Source: Chloroflexota bacterium
Lineage (GTDB): Bacteria; Chloroflexota; Anaerolineae; Aggregatilineales; Phototrophicaceae
Assembly (NCBI GenBank): GCA_013388745.1
Contig: JACAER010000002.1
Span: 21,852-85,851, forward strand
DNA length: 64,000 nt
Reading direction: 5' to 3'
Part shown: piece after piece, positions 63,466-64,000 of the stretch
How the letters are laid out: each line of letters starts with the position of its first letter
Numbering within the stretch: the stretch's first letter is position 1
Made by a program: the position numbers and the translations under genes
The notes under the pieces: generated by a model
Database searches by the model: none
What the model was told of the DNA's origin: nothing
What the model saw: the letters and a program-made list of their open reading frames with translations, nothing else

Positions 63466-64000
63466 TCAGTCCATCGCGGTTTGCACGGCGGTGGGGGATG
63501 AAGCGGTTTTTACCGGCAGCGTTTTGGCAACGTTGAGCTTGCCGATACGCACAAAGCCGTCGAGATACTTGGCGACGAGTTTGTCATCGACGGGCGCGCA
63601 GACGAAATCGGCGCCGGCCAGCGCGGTTTGTGTTTGTTCACGGCCCAGCGCGTTATAAGCCGAATCGCTGACGCCCAACATGCGCCCGGCGAAGTCGATA
63701 TGGAAAAACGGGAGCAGCGGATGCAGCGGGTTGGTGTTGGGGTCTTCGTGTTCTTCGACCGCTTCGAGCCACTGCTGGAAAGGCTGCTTGTTGACGGCGT
63801 AGCCCGCTCTGATGACGCTTTCGAACACGTCGCTCCAGGTGATCGGGTTGGGGTTGAGCAGATGGAAGACATTGCCCAGCGCCGCCTTATTAAAGGACAG
63901 GTAGATGATGGCTTTGGCGATGTAATCGACAGGCGTCATGTCCATCGCAGTGTGAATATCGGGGGCATCACCCGCTTCGATGCAGCCGAGAATGATGCGC
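63466..64000 (-). CDS. NAD(P)-binding thioester reductase-type protein (C-terminal part, cut by window edge)
   Basis: The 3' 177 codons are in view. They contain RIILGCIEAGDAPDIHTAMD then MTPVDYIAKAIIYLS, the core of the extended-SDR thioester reductase domain (Lys2/CAR type, LxGCxQxGxxP...PVDYV), followed by GNVFHLLNPNPITWSDVF. Reductase domains like this release aldehydes or alcohols from carrier-bound acids. Whether an adenylation and carrier part precedes it cannot be seen. Confidence 0.75.
   Translation of the reverse strand, partial: RIILGCIEAGDAPDIHTAMDMTPVDYIAKAIIYLSFNKAALGNVFHLLNPNPITWSDVFESVIRAGYAVNKQPFQQWLEAVEEHEDPNTNPLHPLLPFFHIDFAGRMLGVSDSAYNALGREQTQTALAGADFVCAPVDDKLVAKYLDGFVRIGKLNVAKTLPVKTASSPTAVQTAMD

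Overview
The window looks like a chromosomal segment of a GC-rich bacterium, most probably a Chloroflexota member near Anaerolineae. This is inference from gene content: a LAL/MalT-type LuxR regulator, a kinase-AAA-TPR signalling protein, SbtA, RDD and SpoIIM membrane proteins, and large secreted multidomain proteins. There is no rRNA, tRNA, CRISPR array, transposase or phage gene. Bases 1 to about 9,600 look visibly less GC-rich than the rest and may be a separately acquired block.

Layout. 1-6,250 (minus): a phosphonate operon, phnC-phnE-phnD-phnG-phnH-phnI-phnJ-phnK, cut by the left edge inside phnK. 6,785-9,153 (minus): PadR regulator and CocE-type hydrolase. 9,598-13,922 (minus): copper operon of MerR regulator, TauE/SafE-cupredoxin membrane protein, CopZ and CopA, behind a textbook MerR promoter. 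14,105-16,774: O-antigen ligase-like protein and a secreted protein. 16,923-24,733 (plus): AddB/AddA-like recombination nuclease and an ABC-2 type permease. 24,777-27,813: SbtA, RDD, SpoIIM family and a small protein. 27,815-33,130 (minus): hypF-hypC-hypD-hypE followed by an AhpD-like gene with an in-frame TGA. 33,317-36,573 (minus): frameshifted Ser/Thr kinase-AAA-TPR gene. 36,882-41,669 (plus): 1,595-residue secreted subtilase with cadherin-like, RTX and thrombospondin-3 repeats. 41,763-44,444 (minus): korDABC. 44,682-52,468 (plus): aldehyde dehydrogenase, aldolase, DUF58, PHP phosphoesterase, two glycosyltransferases and methylglyoxal synthase. 52,594-64,000: methyltransferase, SWIM protein, LAL regulator, small membrane proteins, M20 amidohydrolase, GH51 arabinofuranosidase, MobA, adenosine-specific kinase and a partial thioester-reductase-type protein.

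How the genes work together. PhnCDE would import phosphonates and PhnG-K would process them, but this PhnJ has lost three of the four cysteines that hold the radical-SAM cluster and the thiyl radical. The Hyp proteins build the NiFe(CN)2CO centre of [NiFe] hydrogenases; KorABCD passes electrons from 2-oxoacids to ferredoxin; MobA makes molybdenum cofactor. Together they suggest an anaerobic or facultative redox metabolism.

The two most striking points are (i) the AhpD-like gene after hypE, whose in-frame TGA sits exactly at the second cysteine of the CxxC active site and is followed by a perfect bacterial SECIS-like hairpin, so it is very probably a selenoprotein; and (ii) the cysteine-poor PhnJ inside an otherwise complete C-P lyase operon.
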